Source of the DNA: Vesta saturnalis
Lineage: Eukaryota > Arthropoda > Insecta > Coleoptera > Lampyridae
DNA length: 64,000 nucleotides
NCBI GenBank assembly: GCA_036346205.1
Contig: JARFJB010001278.1
Location: forward strand, 5,587,501 to 5,651,500
Direction of reading: 5' to 3'
Shown here piece by piece: positions 9,038-20,579 of this stretch. Below the pieces are notes generated by a model that had not been told where the DNA came from, did not search any database, and worked only from the letters and a program-made list of their open reading frames with translations. The position numbers were made by a program, and so were the translations under genes. Position 1 is the stretch's first letter. Each line of letters begins with the position of its first letter.

Positions 9038-10945
9038 ACTGTGTCTAAGATAAGGATTGACACTATGGGGGTCTCGGAAGTGATAATAGCTACAACTCCG
9101 GTTAAATGGGCAAAACGTTGTGTAAGTAAAAGTTCCGCACTTGATAGTCATTTTCAATATTGTGTAGGTAAATATAATTTTTTATAGAGAAAAAGTCAAG
9201 AAGTGTTATATCGGGGGATCGCGCTGGCCATCTTACTCACGTATATGCTCCAATTAATCTGGCTGGACACCTTACGTACAAATAGTCCGGGACGGCTCTG
9301 GAATTATGTGCCGGAGCACCGTCTTGTGAAAACCAATGATCTTCAATATCAGCCTGAGGTAAATCACAGAAAGCTGCTTCTACTTCATTTTCTAATACAT
9401 TTTGGTAGCATTCAGAATTTAAACACCCGTTATAGAACAATGGACCTATTATTCGCATTCCTAATATTGCAACCCTCATATTTAAACCGAAACAGTGTTG
9501 GTGTCTGCGCACTTTATAAACTATAGGATTTTTTTTTCGCCCAATAGTGAGCATTTCTTCTGTTGAAAATTCCATTATTGGCCATCTAACTTTCATCTGC
9601 CCAATGATTTTATATGGAAATTGCTCATTATCTGCACATAGTACACCATTTGCAGAACTCTCTGAGCCTGGCTGAATCCCCTGATCGAAGTCCTTGATGA
9701 ATTCTAAATTTCAATGGACATATTTTTTCTTTTTGTAAAATACAATGAGCAATAGAATGAGCCACTGCAATTGTTTGTTCAATGTCTCGCATTTCTGGAT
9801 TTTTTGTAACAGCCAATAAAACATTATTTGCTTTTCTTTTCATTGCAAGGGGAATTTAGAGGCTTTTTAAATGCACTATGTTCTCTTAAATTTACTGACA
9901 AGTTCGTAAATGTGGTTTTATGAGGTTGCTGTCTCTCTGGATATTTGTTTAAATACATGCGTTCCGCTTCTTTGGAATTTCGTTGACATAATATGTAATA
10001 CGATAGCATATCATATTTTTCCACATTTGAAAATTGCGCCATACTTTTTGATCATAACTACCACAAATTAACCAATTCATTGTTAAATACTAGTACCAGC
10101 TAAATACAAAATTGTACAATACAAAATTATGACAGGTACTCAATTACTTCAAAGCCGTCTATTTTAATTTTTTCAAAGCTGCCTTTTTTGGTTTATTCTT
10201 TTTTGGAACACCACATCGTTGTTATGATGTAACAGCTAGAACTGTAAGATATTATTTACCTTTGGAGATTCATGAAAAACTCTTTATGAGTTTGGAGAAA
10301 TCAATTTTTTTTTTAGAAATTATACATATTTATTTTAGCAGTGTAATATTTAAATAGGTAACTTTAATGTTAATTTTACAAGCATTTAGTTTTTTATGTT
10401 AAGTTGCATAATTAACAATATTTTATTTTAGTACTTTTCCTTATTTTATAAAATATTAAACCCAAAGGAAAGTTAACTAAATAAACTTTTTTTGAAACTG
10501 CAGGTTTGTAATCAAAAATTTCGCTATGATGATCCACAAAAGGTTCAAATGTGATACATTTCTGATTTATAACAAAAAACCTTTTAAAATCAGTTTTCAA
10601 TATATCAAGACCATATTTAAAACAAATAAGTTGATGATGGGCTATAAAAGTGTGAACCGTCCGATTAAAAAACTGACTATGCTATGTTAAATCCCGTAAC
10701 AAGTTGTCGTGAAGAAGTGTTTGTGTTCTTGCTCTAGCATTTATAACAACGCCAGAAAAAAATTAAATAGAAGTTTCAAAAATTCAATTTTTTTGAAATA
10801 TCTCAAAAACAAAAAAATCACACCTTCGATTTTTTGCTCCATTGGTCCCCTACTTACACAAATTTTTCCCATATAACCGGAATTATATCTGTTACCATTT
10901 CCGAGTTCCATATAGTAATAATCCTTATCTTGGACACAGTGCATA
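9038..10945 (-). mobile_element. MLE-0: mariner-like element, about 1.9 kb, with about 100-bp terminal inverted repeats
   Basis: The left end (CACTGTGTCTAAGATAAGG, about 9043) is repeated inverted at the right end (CCTTATCTTGGACACAGTG, to about 10942). The match continues inward for roughly 100 bp with substitutions (ACTCGG, CCGGTTA, TGTGTAAGTA landmarks). TA dinucleotides flank both ends. The transposase remnant is on the minus strand. The right half (about 10060-10840) is AT-rich and non-coding. Confidence 0.7.
9200..10042 (-). pseudogene. MLE-0 transposase, decayed
   Basis: Three minus-strand segments in different frames line up with one transposase. The N-terminal HTH (DUF4817-like: MAQFSNVEKYDMLSYYILC, then YPERQQPHKTTF) is at 10042-9830. 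A second HTH/linker follows (RDIEQTIAVAHSIAHCILQK, KFRIHQGLRSGD) at about 9843-9635. The DDE region (MRIIGPLFYNGCLN, WFSQDGAPAHNS) lies at 9596-9240. The second catalytic aspartate is in SQDGAPAH. The first aspartate block around 9600-9630 is degraded and the C-terminus after WPARS near 9215 is missing. At least two frameshifts separate the pieces. Confidence 0.75.
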
Positions 10946-10954
10946 CTACAAGCT

Positions 10955-11090
10955 GGTTTTTGCAAACTTCAAGTTAAATCAAATCAACATTTTAAAATTG
11001 AAAGTTGGTTTTTGCAAACTGTAACTTAAATCAAATCCGTATTTTAGAATTGAAAGTTGGTTTTTGCAAAGTGTAAGTTAAATCAAATCA
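10955..11090. repeat. 52-bp minisatellite, about 2.6 copies
   Basis: The phrase GGTTTTTGCAAA starts at 10955, 11007 and 11059, exactly 52 bp apart, with the rest of the unit (AAGTTAAATCAAATC, TTTTAAAATTGAAAGTT) repeated with few changes. A single diverged unit occurs at about 8462-8515. Confidence 0.85.
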
Positions 11091-11890
11091 GCAATGATCG
11101 ACTGTTTTCCACGCCTGTGCCCTCACATTTAAAAGCACTCAGTCTGAGCGTCGGTTAGCCTTATCTACAAAGTAAGCGGTCGCTCATAGGAGTTAGGTAT
11201 ATGCAATGGGAGAATCGTTTCCTGAAGGATATGAAGAGTTGTTAGCCCAGCTTCTTTTCCTGTTTCAATTAGATGAATTAGGCTGTAGTGGGGCTAAGGC
11301 TCTGTGAGAAGTTTAGGAGTCTTATGAGGTAGTATGCGGGGCCCCATACTATTTCAAATTCCCCGCCATAACAGTTAAATCGACTTTTAAAATATACTAC
11401 TAGATCGAGCCGCGATCAACCTCTATTACAGAAAACATCCGTTAGTTTTAAAACTACACCACTGGATGGCGTCACAATCAGGGGGTCCGATAAGGGACAA
11501 ACACCTGAGAACAAGTTCCGGAGTCCTATACCTGTCTTATGAGATAGCATGGGCCACCCTTATTAGAATACTTTTTCAAATTTCTAGTTTTCCGGCCATA
11601 ACAATTGCAAAAATGGCCGCCAAACAAAAATGGCTCACAGGCCACGCCCACAAATATCCGACAAGCCACAGCCACAAAATGGCCGACAAAACAGAAATGG
11701 CCGTCAAAGCAATAATGGCCTCCACCAACTAGAAACCAGGGGCGTAGCACGCCCTGAGGCCACCCAATCACAGCCCCCAACCTGAGACTGTATGCGCGCA
11801 CGACCAATGAAATAGAAGTGGACGTGGATACCTGCCACGGAGTAGGGGTATGACTTCACAAAAAAGTGATGGGGGAAAGCTAAACCCATT
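11091..11890. other. GC-richer non-coding block with imperfect internal duplication
   Basis: About 11300-11375 and 11505-11600 share an order of landmarks (GGAGTC, CTTATGAG, TAGYATG, TTTCAAATT, CCGCCATAAC), suggesting a diverged duplication. About 11600-11740 repeats AAAATGGCC-type phrases. A weak frame crosses it, but its composition looks repeat-driven rather than protein-like. Could be part of an LTR or another unrecognised element. Confidence 0.35.
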
Positions 11891-12097
11891 CTACTCACAA
11901 CCTAAATTATTATTAAGTAGTCCTGGATTTGATTTCACTTGTGGATTTCGGTCAAAACAATTACCAATTAATCTCCTCGCACACTCTTTGTGCGGATACC
12001 GTTCTTCAAAAGTTCTATATGATCGACTAATTATTCTCCCACATTGAACATAAATAAAACTAAAAAAATCTGCATTTTTAAAACCTGCAAGAGCCAT
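11891..12097 (-). pseudogene. Possible N-terminal HTH fragment of an MLE transposase
   Basis: A 68-codon minus-strand frame reads MALAGFKNADFFSFIYVQCG, then YRTFEERYPHKECARRLIG. The spacing of DxxxIYxxCG, YxxFExRYPxKxxxRR and a later R..G.C.. resembles the first HTH of the DUF4817-type transposases elsewhere in the window. No DDE part follows within reach, so this may be an isolated fragment or chance similarity. Confidence 0.4.
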
Positions 12098-13982
12098 TGT
12101 TATTAAATTATAGAATTGTGAGGTTTATTTAGAAAAGTACTATTACAAAGTACACTGCGTATTCTCAGTGAAAGGTATGTCTTGCTTATAAGACATACTA
12201 CATAAAGTTACCCTTTTACAAGGAATCAAAAATGTATGGCTTGAGCAGGTTGCTATTTCACAAATCCAGACTTCTTAATTTTATTCCGGAACACTTTCAT
12301 CCGTAAGTTTGAATACTCTCTAGAAATTCGCTAAAGAAACTTGCGCATCAGTAGTATACCTTCTGTACATTATTGGCGCAACATATTTCATATACTAATC
12401 TTATACGGTTTAAATTGCGACATTACAAAGAGACTTTTCGTGCAAGAAAATGGAATAATTAAAAAATTCAATTAAAAATAACGAAATTATGACTTACGGT
12501 TGAACCGGAAGTTCAATAAAATAATATTTTTATTAGTACGCCATAAACGTCTAATTAGAGCTCGGGCGACAAACATCCTGTATTTATAAGGTATAGCGTA
12601 TTACAAAGAGAATCAGGCTGATAGCTATGATAATCCACATGGTAAGCGGGAGGTGAGTTAAGCTGCAATTATTTTAATCCCTGGATTTAGAAAGGTGATT
12701 AATGTTAACATCTGTGAGTTATGTCAAACGGTCAAAAATTCAATAATGTTTCTTAACCCTAAGATTAACATAATTTTGACTTAACACAGCTATGTGCAAT
12801 CCACTCTGAGACGATTTAGTTATACAGGGAGTTTCAAATATTGAATTTTAATTATAATATTTAACGTGATTTGCTAATGAGTAAATTTGAACAACAAAAA
12901 CTATTTATCTAAATGAAAATAATTGAATATTTTGATCGGTGGAGTTACTCTGTGTATAATAATGTGTTATGGAAATTTTAAAGTTAATTTGACTAAATTT
13001 AACCTTGTGATAGTTTGAAAAAGTTATTTTTCCGAAACTGTTAATACATTTAAATTAATAGTATCAAACCCTTTCACCAATCATAATTTCAAAAAAAAAA
13101 AAAAAAAATGGGGTAACCAAAAAACGGAAAAGTTTATTAATAAATAAAATGATTCCAGTTTCGAAAAAGACTATTGTTTGCACCTCGTCAAAACAATTAG
13201 TTTTTAAGACTTTATTCGTTTATTTGCCTTGGCTGAGAAGGTCTCGGAAACTAAACTCCACATTCATCTTAATAAATCCACTTTATTGCCTTGTTACATA
13301 AATTACTATTATTAATGAGCAGTTCATATATTTTTTTGACGAAATGAAATATTACAGATTCATTTAGTTGATCCTTGTCTGCTCTCGCAACCTCTTCCGT
13401 TATATTAGACCTAATTTCTACCCTATGTCCAATCGACCATCAATAATTTTTTTTAATTTCTAAGAACGCTTACTCAAACATTATTCTGTTATAAATGAAA
13501 AACGGTACACTGACTTTCTTGTAATATTTGATTTTGTTCAGCAAATTAATGTAGTTCTTTTTATATGTTGTTGGGGGTAATTTTTTATTGGTAGAAATGC
13601 CCACTTAATAAATGTCGTGAACAATCGGAGTTAAACGTCAAGTACATGAAACAAATGGCACGTTAATGTGACAAATGCCAAGTGTACGAGATAAATGTTC
13701 ACTAAATGTATAGTAAATGTCGACTAAATGCGGAAACATTACCAGGCTTACTACCATTGTTAAAACTGCATTGTGTGATTAAGACTGATAAAACGGGACA
13801 CGAGTTAAGGTAAGCAATCAATTATAAATATTTGCAAAGCGAAATAACGGAAATTGCTAGTACAAAATGATAAAGTTGTTATGTATACATGAACACCTTG
13901 TTAATCTTACATATTAATAGTTAATGTGACAAATCGGGTAGTAACAAACAGCATTTATTTAGGCACAATCTTTACAACGAAT
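12098..13982. other. AT-rich stretch, no coding feature
   Basis: Contains an A run at about 13092-13108 and, at about 13640-13740, several close repeats of the words ACAAATG / TAAATG. No RNA gene, transposase motif or element end was recognised. Confidence 0.5.
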
Positions 13983-16257
13983 GTTACTCTGGAACTACGT
14001 TAGACTCGGCTTTCAAATTTGGCGTACCATTTACTAATGATAATTACTGTTTTTAGTGATAGAGATATCATATACAGGGTCGGACTAGGACAGGGGCCCT
14101 ATACATTTTTACCCTAACTTCGTTCGCTTGCATTCGATTATCAATTTTCTGTGAGAATGCGATTCTCTGATAGTTTCCATGTGAAATAGGTAATCTAGTT
14201 AAACATCTCTAAAACCCATAGTTTTCACGAAAAAACATCTTATGTTTTTTAATACAACTTTTTATTTGTTATTTTGTATTGTATACATATTTTTTTAAAC
14301 TATATTTATTTTAATTTCTATATATCATGTATTAATTCTAATTTATTAATAATCTACAAAAATAACGAATAACAAATAACAAATTAAACTAAACTTAATA
14401 TTAAATGACAATCAATGCTCCACATGATGACCGTTGGTTGCAAGGCATAGTGAAATTCTTTTATTTAAAGAACGTCTGATCCGTTTGTAAATATTACGAT
14501 CTACCGGAACTCATTGCAAACATTCTGAACTCGCAACACCAAAGTCGTTCACGCGTTTGTATTTGTACAAAGTACACGCTAGATTTGAGAAAACCCCATA
14601 CACTAAAATCAAAACGGATTTAAGTCCGGCGACCTAGCTGGCCATTGAAAAAAAATAAAAACAAATGAATTGGACAACTTGTATGGTTACAATATGTCTT
14701 AAACTATTGACAAATGTGTCAGTGGTGATAATTGAATATCATTAATCGATATTTGAATAGTTCCACATTTGTTTTAATTAGAAGTAAAATTTCAGTTTAC
14801 ATTTCTTTGCAAAATGGTTTCGTTTACTGCTAAAGAATGTACAGATATGCATTTAATTTATGGGGAATTTCAGTGTAATGCTCGAGAGACACAACGTACA
14901 TATGAAGAAAATTTTCCTGAAAGAACGCATACCGCTCATACCACCTTTATAGCCCATCATCAAAGATTGCTGGAAACTGGATCTGTGTTTCCTAAAAAAA
15001 AATGAAACGGGTAGACATTCATTTGTAGAATTTGAAGAAGCTGTTCTGATGGATCTCAAAGATAATCCAGAATTAAGTGTATGAAGATTGCCCTCCATGC
15101 ATCCTGGAATCCTTAAAACACCAATTAATAGAATTATATACAAAGAGAATACCCATTTCATTTTAAAAAAGTACATGCTATGTTGGAGGGTGATTTCCCT
15201 GCTCGCTTAGCATTTTCCAATTGGTTGAAAAATAAAAAAAATGAGCACCCAACTTTTTTTCCCGCATCTTATTTTTGTATTAATCAACTTTCACCAAAGA
15301 AGGGATTGATAATCTGCACAATTCACATCGCTATTCATACCTTGCAGATAACACTCATGTTGTGAAACAGATGAAACATCAGTATAGATTCAACATTAAT
15401 CTGTGGATTGGAATTGTTGATTGGACCTGTAGAGCTGCCCGGTTGATTGACAGGAGAAGATTATTTAAATTTTCTTGAGAATATTTTACCCACGCTACTA
15501 GAGGAGGTTCTTCTAAATATTCGGCAAGGCATGTGGTATATGCACGATGGGTACCCGGCTCATTTTAATATAAATTCACGTCAATTTCTGAATCAGACGT
15601 TCGAAAACCAATTGATTGGTAGAGGCGTTCAGTTCAATGGCCAGCTAGATCACCGGACTTAAATCCGTGTGGGGTTTTCTCAAATCTAGAGTGTACTCTG
15701 TACCAATACAAAAGCGTGAACAACTTTGGTTGCGAGTTCAAAATGCTTGCAATGAGTTCCGGCAGATACGTAATACTTACAAACGGATCGGACGCTCTTT
15801 AAATCAGAAAATTTCACTATGCCTTGCAACCAACGGTCAACATTATTGTAATTTAATATTAAGTTAGTTTAATTCGTTATTCGTTATTTTTTACATTAAT
15901 AATAAATTAGAATTAATAAATGATAAATAGAAATTAAAAGGAATAAAGTTAAAAAAAATATGTATACAATAAAAAATAATAAATAAACAGTTGTATTAAA
16001 AATACAAATGGTTGGTTTTAGAGATGCTTAACAAGAGTACCTTTTTCACGAGAAAACTATCAGAGAATCATATTCTTACAGAAAATTGATAATCGAAAAC
16101 AAACGGAAGAAGTTAGGGTAACAAATGTACAGGGTCCCTGCCCTAGTCCGACCTTGTATATGATATCCACTTGTCTCTAATCACTAAAAACAGTAATTAT
16201 CATTTGTAAATAGTATGCCAAATCTGAAACGTGAATCTAAAGTAGTTCCAGAGTAAT
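13983..16257 (+). mobile_element. MLE-1: mariner-like element with roughly 0.4-0.5-kb terminal inverted repeats
   Basis: The outer termini TTACTCTGGAACTACGTTAG (about 13983) and its inverted counterpart ending near 16257 begin arms that continue inward through GATAATTACTGTTTTTAGTG, then CATATACARGGTCGGACTAG, then an AT-rich segment to about 14410 on the left and from about 15850 on the right. The arms differ by substitutions and small indels. A transposase remnant on the plus strand lies between them. The CAGGG-type end typical of insect MLEs lies about 85 bp inside the outermost matching bases, so the symmetric region is larger than the canonical element. Confidence 0.78.
14814..15867 (+). 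pseudogene. MLE-1 transposase, decayed
   Basis: The N-terminal HTH block reads MVSFTAKECTDMHLIYGEFQ with YEENFPERTHTAHTTF and LLETGS (14814-15005). A second helix region follows (EEAVLMDLKDNPELS, about 15030-15080), then HFILKKVHAMLEGDFPARLA at about 15155-15220. The DDE region at 15447-15662 contains WYMHDGYPAHF (second aspartate) and a degraded LIGRG...RSPD stretch. The C-terminus (LWLRVQNACNEFRQ ... NGQHYCNL) runs to 15867. Frame changes near 15000, 15240, 15440 and 15660 and an in-frame stop make it non-functional. The first catalytic aspartate block is not recognisable. Confidence 0.75.
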
Positions 16258-16269
16258 TAAACAAAAACT

Positions 16270-16408
16270 AGTTTCGTGACGTCATCTTTAAAGAGTAGTA
16301 GCTCCCTTAAGAATGATTTCCGGACCTAAGTTTATACGACTTTTTTCATATCTTTCTCTGTAGAATCACCCATTTCATTTTGTAGGTGTTGTTCCAGGAC
16401 AACCTGTA
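16270..16408 (-). repeat. Orphan MLE-type terminus
   Basis: Read on the minus strand from about 16408: TATACAGGTTGTCC followed by a segment ending at GACGTCAC near 16275. The TATACAGG-type start is the common terminus in this window, but no inverted partner is visible nearby. Confidence 0.45.
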
Positions 16409-16424
16409 TACATACACTATATTT

Positions 16425-16690
16425 TTTTGTCTTAATGATGGATGGGATATTTTTTTGATCTTGTTTTTTAAACCCAGAACTAAATTGACTTTCATTTTAT
16501 ATGTATGATCTGAATAATAATTGAGGTACTTTCCTGAACTCGTCGGTTTCCTGAACCAGTCTAGGATTATGACATTAGAGTCCTCTCGGATTAACAGAGT
16601 GTCCAGAAAGGGTACACTGTAATTAGTTTCTTTTTCGACTGTAAAATTAAGTTGGTCTGTGATGTGTCTCGGCGTAAGCCCAAGTTGATT
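16425..16690 (-). mobile_element. Penelope-like element, inverted partial copy (fold-back arm)
   Basis: Inverted copy of 17285-17515, with about 93 percent identity by eye. On the minus strand it encodes the same RT C-terminal segment (FLDTLLIRED, ILDWFRKPTSSGKYLNYYSD, KISHPSLRQ). A 36-bp inner inverted repeat (about 16652-16690 against 16705-16745) joins it to the plus-strand copy. Typical of the complex tandem or inverted copies produced by Penelope-like elements. Confidence 0.75.
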
Positions 16691-18237
16691 TTTCTACTTA
16701 AAAGCAGACAACTTGAACTTACACCGAGACACATTACAGACCAAACAAAAGGAATTGTACGTCTATCAATGCTACAGAAGGTAGAACAGAACAAGAAATA
16801 CAGAACATGATCAAGAGGTTTAACATAAAAATACTAAATCTAGAAATTAAAGATAACCGTAGGAATGTCTAAGAACTAAATAATTTTTTGTACAAACCAA
16901 TTATTGAACTTAACAATTTAATTCCTAGAAATATTATGACCGAGTTTAGCAATAGGCAAAAAAATATCTTATAATAAACATTTCCATGATTATAAACTAA
17001 TACAAACCAACAAACTTAATACTCTCAAATAACATAATAGATCTAACTTAAAAGTCATAGACAATTGGCTCAAGAATCTAACTCAATTGGACATTCCTTT
17101 GGAAATGAGCCCTATCGTGGCTCAATACGTCATGAATGACTTACTTGATACCTGTATACCCAAACCAAGTTATGAGCTTCCATTTAAAAAAAAATACGTT
17201 GGCGACATCATTACACACTATGTACTGTTCCCGCAGATCACTATGATGAAATCCTTGAAGTCTTCAACAGATATAACGACCAACTTAATTTTACAATCGA
17301 AAAAGAAACTAATAACAGTGTACCTTTCGGGACACTCTGTTAATCCGAGATGACTCTGATATCATAATCCTAGACTGGTTCAGGAAACCGACGAGTTCAG
17401 GAAAGGGCCTCAATTATTATTCAGATCATACATATAAAATGAAAGTCAATTTAGTTCTGGGTTTAAAAAACAGGATTACAAAAATATCTCATCCATCATT
17501 AAGACAAAAAATCTTAGATTTACTTTTTATATTACCCAAAGACAATTCGTATTCAGAATCTATGTTAAGAAAACTGCTATACTCTACTCGTAACATTGAA
17601 AACCAACACAACATCAGTAATATTAGTCTTCTTTTACGTAATAATGAACCATTGTATGATGAAGAGGTGGAAAGTGAAATAAAAAGTACAGTTCAGTATA
17701 TTACATTAGTACTCTTACCCCTAAGATTAATAAAATTCTCAAACTAGATAAGATCATCATCGTAGCCCCTAAAAACCCTAAGAATGTCCACTTTAGATAA
17801 AACAAATGCTATATATAAGATTCCTTGTAGTGATTGTAACCAATCATATATTGGCATGACTTCAAGGAATCTTAGGTATAGACTTACATTACACCGCAGT
17901 GATATAAGAGGCAGATAAGATACTTGTGCTTTGTCACAACACGTAAATTCCACTGGACACAGTCCTGATTTCGAATGACCTCTGAATCAAATTTATTCAA
18001 AAGAAAGTTTTTAGAAATGATCCATATACGTTGTACAGACTATATAATGAATAAGAGAAGTGTCAAGTGACACTCAAAATTTAAATATGATTTATTCTAA
18101 CATACTTGAAGCACTGAAATCATAGGATGAACTTTTAACGGATTAACCCGTAGTGGGGGAAGGGGATTTATTTTTGTGTGGATTTTCCATTTTGTTCAGT
18201 GAAAAAGAGTTATCACGAATAAATCTATTTAGACGTA

Positions 18238-18238
<1 letters not shown>
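16691..18238 (+). pseudogene. Penelope-like element: RT C-terminal part and GIY-YIG endonuclease (PLE-1)
   Basis: Penelope-like elements encode a reverse transcriptase followed by a GIY-YIG nuclease. Here the RT catalytic box is at about 17186-17210 (FKKKYVGDIIT; the first D of YVDD is G), then RYNDQLNFTIEKE, WFRKPTSSG and LNYYSDHTYKMKVNLVLG (about 17260-17470), then PSLRQKILDLLFILPKDNSY and NNEPLYDEE (17480-17680). The endonuclease lies at 17784-17980: YKIPCSDCNQSYIGMTSRNL, then a basic segment and SQHVNSTGHSPDF. Frameshifts near 17220, 17350 and 17700-17780 and several stops kill it. The upstream RT palm and fingers are decayed. The 3' end runs directly into a (TA)n tract. Confidence 0.82.

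Positions 18239-18290
<52 letters not shown>
18239..18290. repeat. (TA)n microsatellite
   Basis: About 26 uninterrupted TA units at the 3' boundary of PLE-1. Confidence 0.97.
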
Positions 18291-18293
<3 letters not shown>

Positions 18294-18544
18294 CCGTGTC
18301 TAGAATCTACCCACGTTCTATGGCTATTATAAGAGATACAGAGTCGGTAAAATTAGCAAAGTTGGGCAGAATTACATGATAATTCAAATACCGATAAGAA
18401 AATTCAACATTGTTGCCAACTTTTAAGATATCTGAAAATAACTAAAAATCGTCCAAATTTTCAATCGGTTAAATCTTTTTTAATATTCAAAATAAGAAAA
18501 AGTTATAAGAGAGACTTTTGATAGCTATTTTTACGAAAAATTGG
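18291..18544. other. Non-coding spacer between (TA)n and MLE-2
   Basis: No feature recognised. Confidence 0.5.
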
Positions 18545-20242
18545 AAAATGCGAATAAAAATTTTGTTAGTAATTATTTTTCGAGCTACAACCCAAACATA
18601 CATTTTTTTAATGGCAATTATAGGTGGCTATGGACTCATTCGGTGGCTCATTTTTTTCTGATTTCAAAAATGTATAGCTTTGTATGTTTAATATTATTAG
18701 TTAACTCACAATTTTCAAAAAAAAAAGGTACTTATAATATTTATTAAACAAATTAAAGTGTGCCGTGAACATTTAAATAACAAAATAATTTCATATTCCA
18801 CTACTAAATTTGTGCAAACAACAAGAAATAATGTACTACAATATCAAAATAAAAAAGTTCTAAATAAATTCAACTTACAACGGAGAGTAACAGTAAAAAT
18901 ATAAACAGATAACAAAATCATAGAAGTGCTTCAAAATGCCCCCCATTATTTTGAACACACATTTGACATCGTTTTAAAATTTCGTTTTGAACTTTTAATA
19001 AACTTTGGGTTCTAATGTGTTGTATAGCAACACGAATTTTATTTATTAAATCGTTTAGATGATCAGGTTTTACTCGGTACACTTTGTCTTTAATTGCATC
19101 TCACAAGAAAAAGTACAGGGGGGTTAAGTCTGGAGATCGTAGCGGCCAAGCTATTGGGCCTTGATATCCCATCCAATTATTAAAACGTTCCTGTAAATTG
19201 TTACACACAAGTGATCCATTATGTGCTGGTGCCCCGTCGTGTTGAAAATAATTCAAATTTTGAATTACGTTCAACGGCAGGTCGTCCAAAATTTTTTGAA
19301 ACTCGTTTTATAAAAAAGTTAGATATCTTTCGGAATTTAAATAGTATTTATCAAAAAACGGCCCAAGGATTTTGGTACCAATAATACCGCACCAAACGTT
19401 TACTCTCCTCTCAACAGTAATATGAGGATTTTATTGGGACTATTGGATATGATTTTTTCTATTGAAGATGCCGTTGTTTGTAAATTTTGCTTCATCGGCA
19501 AAAAGAATGGTTTTCGAGAATTCATTTTTTGCTCGACTTTCATTAATCAACCATGTAGCAAAACGTAACCTTTTCTGATAATCTTCAATATATAATGTAT
19601 TTCCTATATGAAAATGATATGACTTAACATTATTTTGATTCAAATTAACGTGGGCTTCATCTAGGGAAGTGTTGCACTCGTTCGCAATTTCACGAAGAGA
19701 TGTAGTACGCTAAAACACTTTCTTCTATTTCTGTGTTAACATTAATTTTAAAATTTTGAGGTTTAGTAAAAGCCCCATATTTTTTTTAATTTGATTCGAG
19801 TTTGGCAAATAATCTCACATCGGGTTGCCTTCTTTCCATATAAGTTTGAAGATATAATTCCGAAGCATGATTAGTACCTCTGTTAGACACGTAATAGTAA
19901 AAAAGCATATCATTTCTTTCTTCAGAAGAATAAGCCATTAATAAATTAATATTCACTATTTAAGTACGAACTACAACTGGTTACAACAAATAATTCAATA
20001 TCCACTATTTGGCAGTTAATCAATGAAGAATTTTGTTTTTAATTGTCACAGCACACCACGGCAAACATTGCATTTGTTTAGTAAATACTATAATTACAAT
20101 TTTTTGAAAATAGTTAGTTAACTAATAATACTAAACATACAAAGCTATACATTTTTGAAATCAGAAAAAATAAGCCATCGAATGAGTCCATAACCACCTA
20201 TGGTTGTAATTAAAAAATGTATGTACTAAAACATTTTTTATT
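18545..20242 (-). mobile_element. MLE-2: mariner-like element with long inverted repeats
   Basis: 18550-18735 and 20098-20240 are inverted copies (landmarks TGCGAATAAAAA, AGGTGGTTATGGACTCATTC, TTTCAAAAATGTATAGCTTT, GTTAACTAA). The element encloses a minus-strand transposase. Its right end abuts the next inverted repeat (MLE-3) with no visible spacer. Confidence 0.75.
18918..19938 (-). pseudogene. MLE-2 transposase, near full length but frameshifted
   Basis: Starts at ATG 19938-19936 with MAYSSEERNDMLFYYYVSN and YMERRQPDVRLFAKL (first HTH). It continues through a middle segment (19643-19440: YQKRLRFATWLINES, ILFADEAKFTNNGIFNR, giving the first catalytic aspartate in FADEAKF). The second aspartate is in FQHDGAPAHNGS and the third lies in RSPDLTPLYFFL, where the expected D of PLDFF is Y (19289-19101). 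The C-terminus, ending NGGHFEALL, stops at 18918. About 340 codons in total, the usual length for these transposases. At least one frame change and a stop near LESN (about 19790) inactivate it. Confidence 0.82.
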
Positions 20243-20579
20243 CGCAAGTGGGTTTTATACAGAATTTTCCGTAGAATTTAGTGGCGTGCATAGTTTTCCC
20301 ACAAAAAGTCAGTTCCTTCGCAATAAACCAAAGTGTTGTTTTTTAAATGGAACACCCTCTATATTTTTTTTATTATATAATAGAGCTTACTTTCAGCTTT
20401 CAAAAAGTATATATTGTGTGGTACTTGTTTTGCATTATTAACCTCAAAAATGAATGTTACGTTAATTTACCATTTTTATGATATAGTTGGCCATGAAAAA
20501 AGCAAAGTTAAGGGTTAGAAAGTTTTATGCAAAAACATAAAATTAATAACTAAACATAATACCTACAACTTTACAAGGT

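Noticed and set aside
11300..11600. Pair of LTRs of an LTR retrotransposon
   Set aside because: The two similar blocks are only about 200 bp apart, imperfect, and no gag-pol lies between them.
11466..11807. Overlapping 88- and 93-codon frames in the GC-richer block
   Set aside because: Both strands are open because of the repeated AAAATGGCC phrase; no protein-like pattern.
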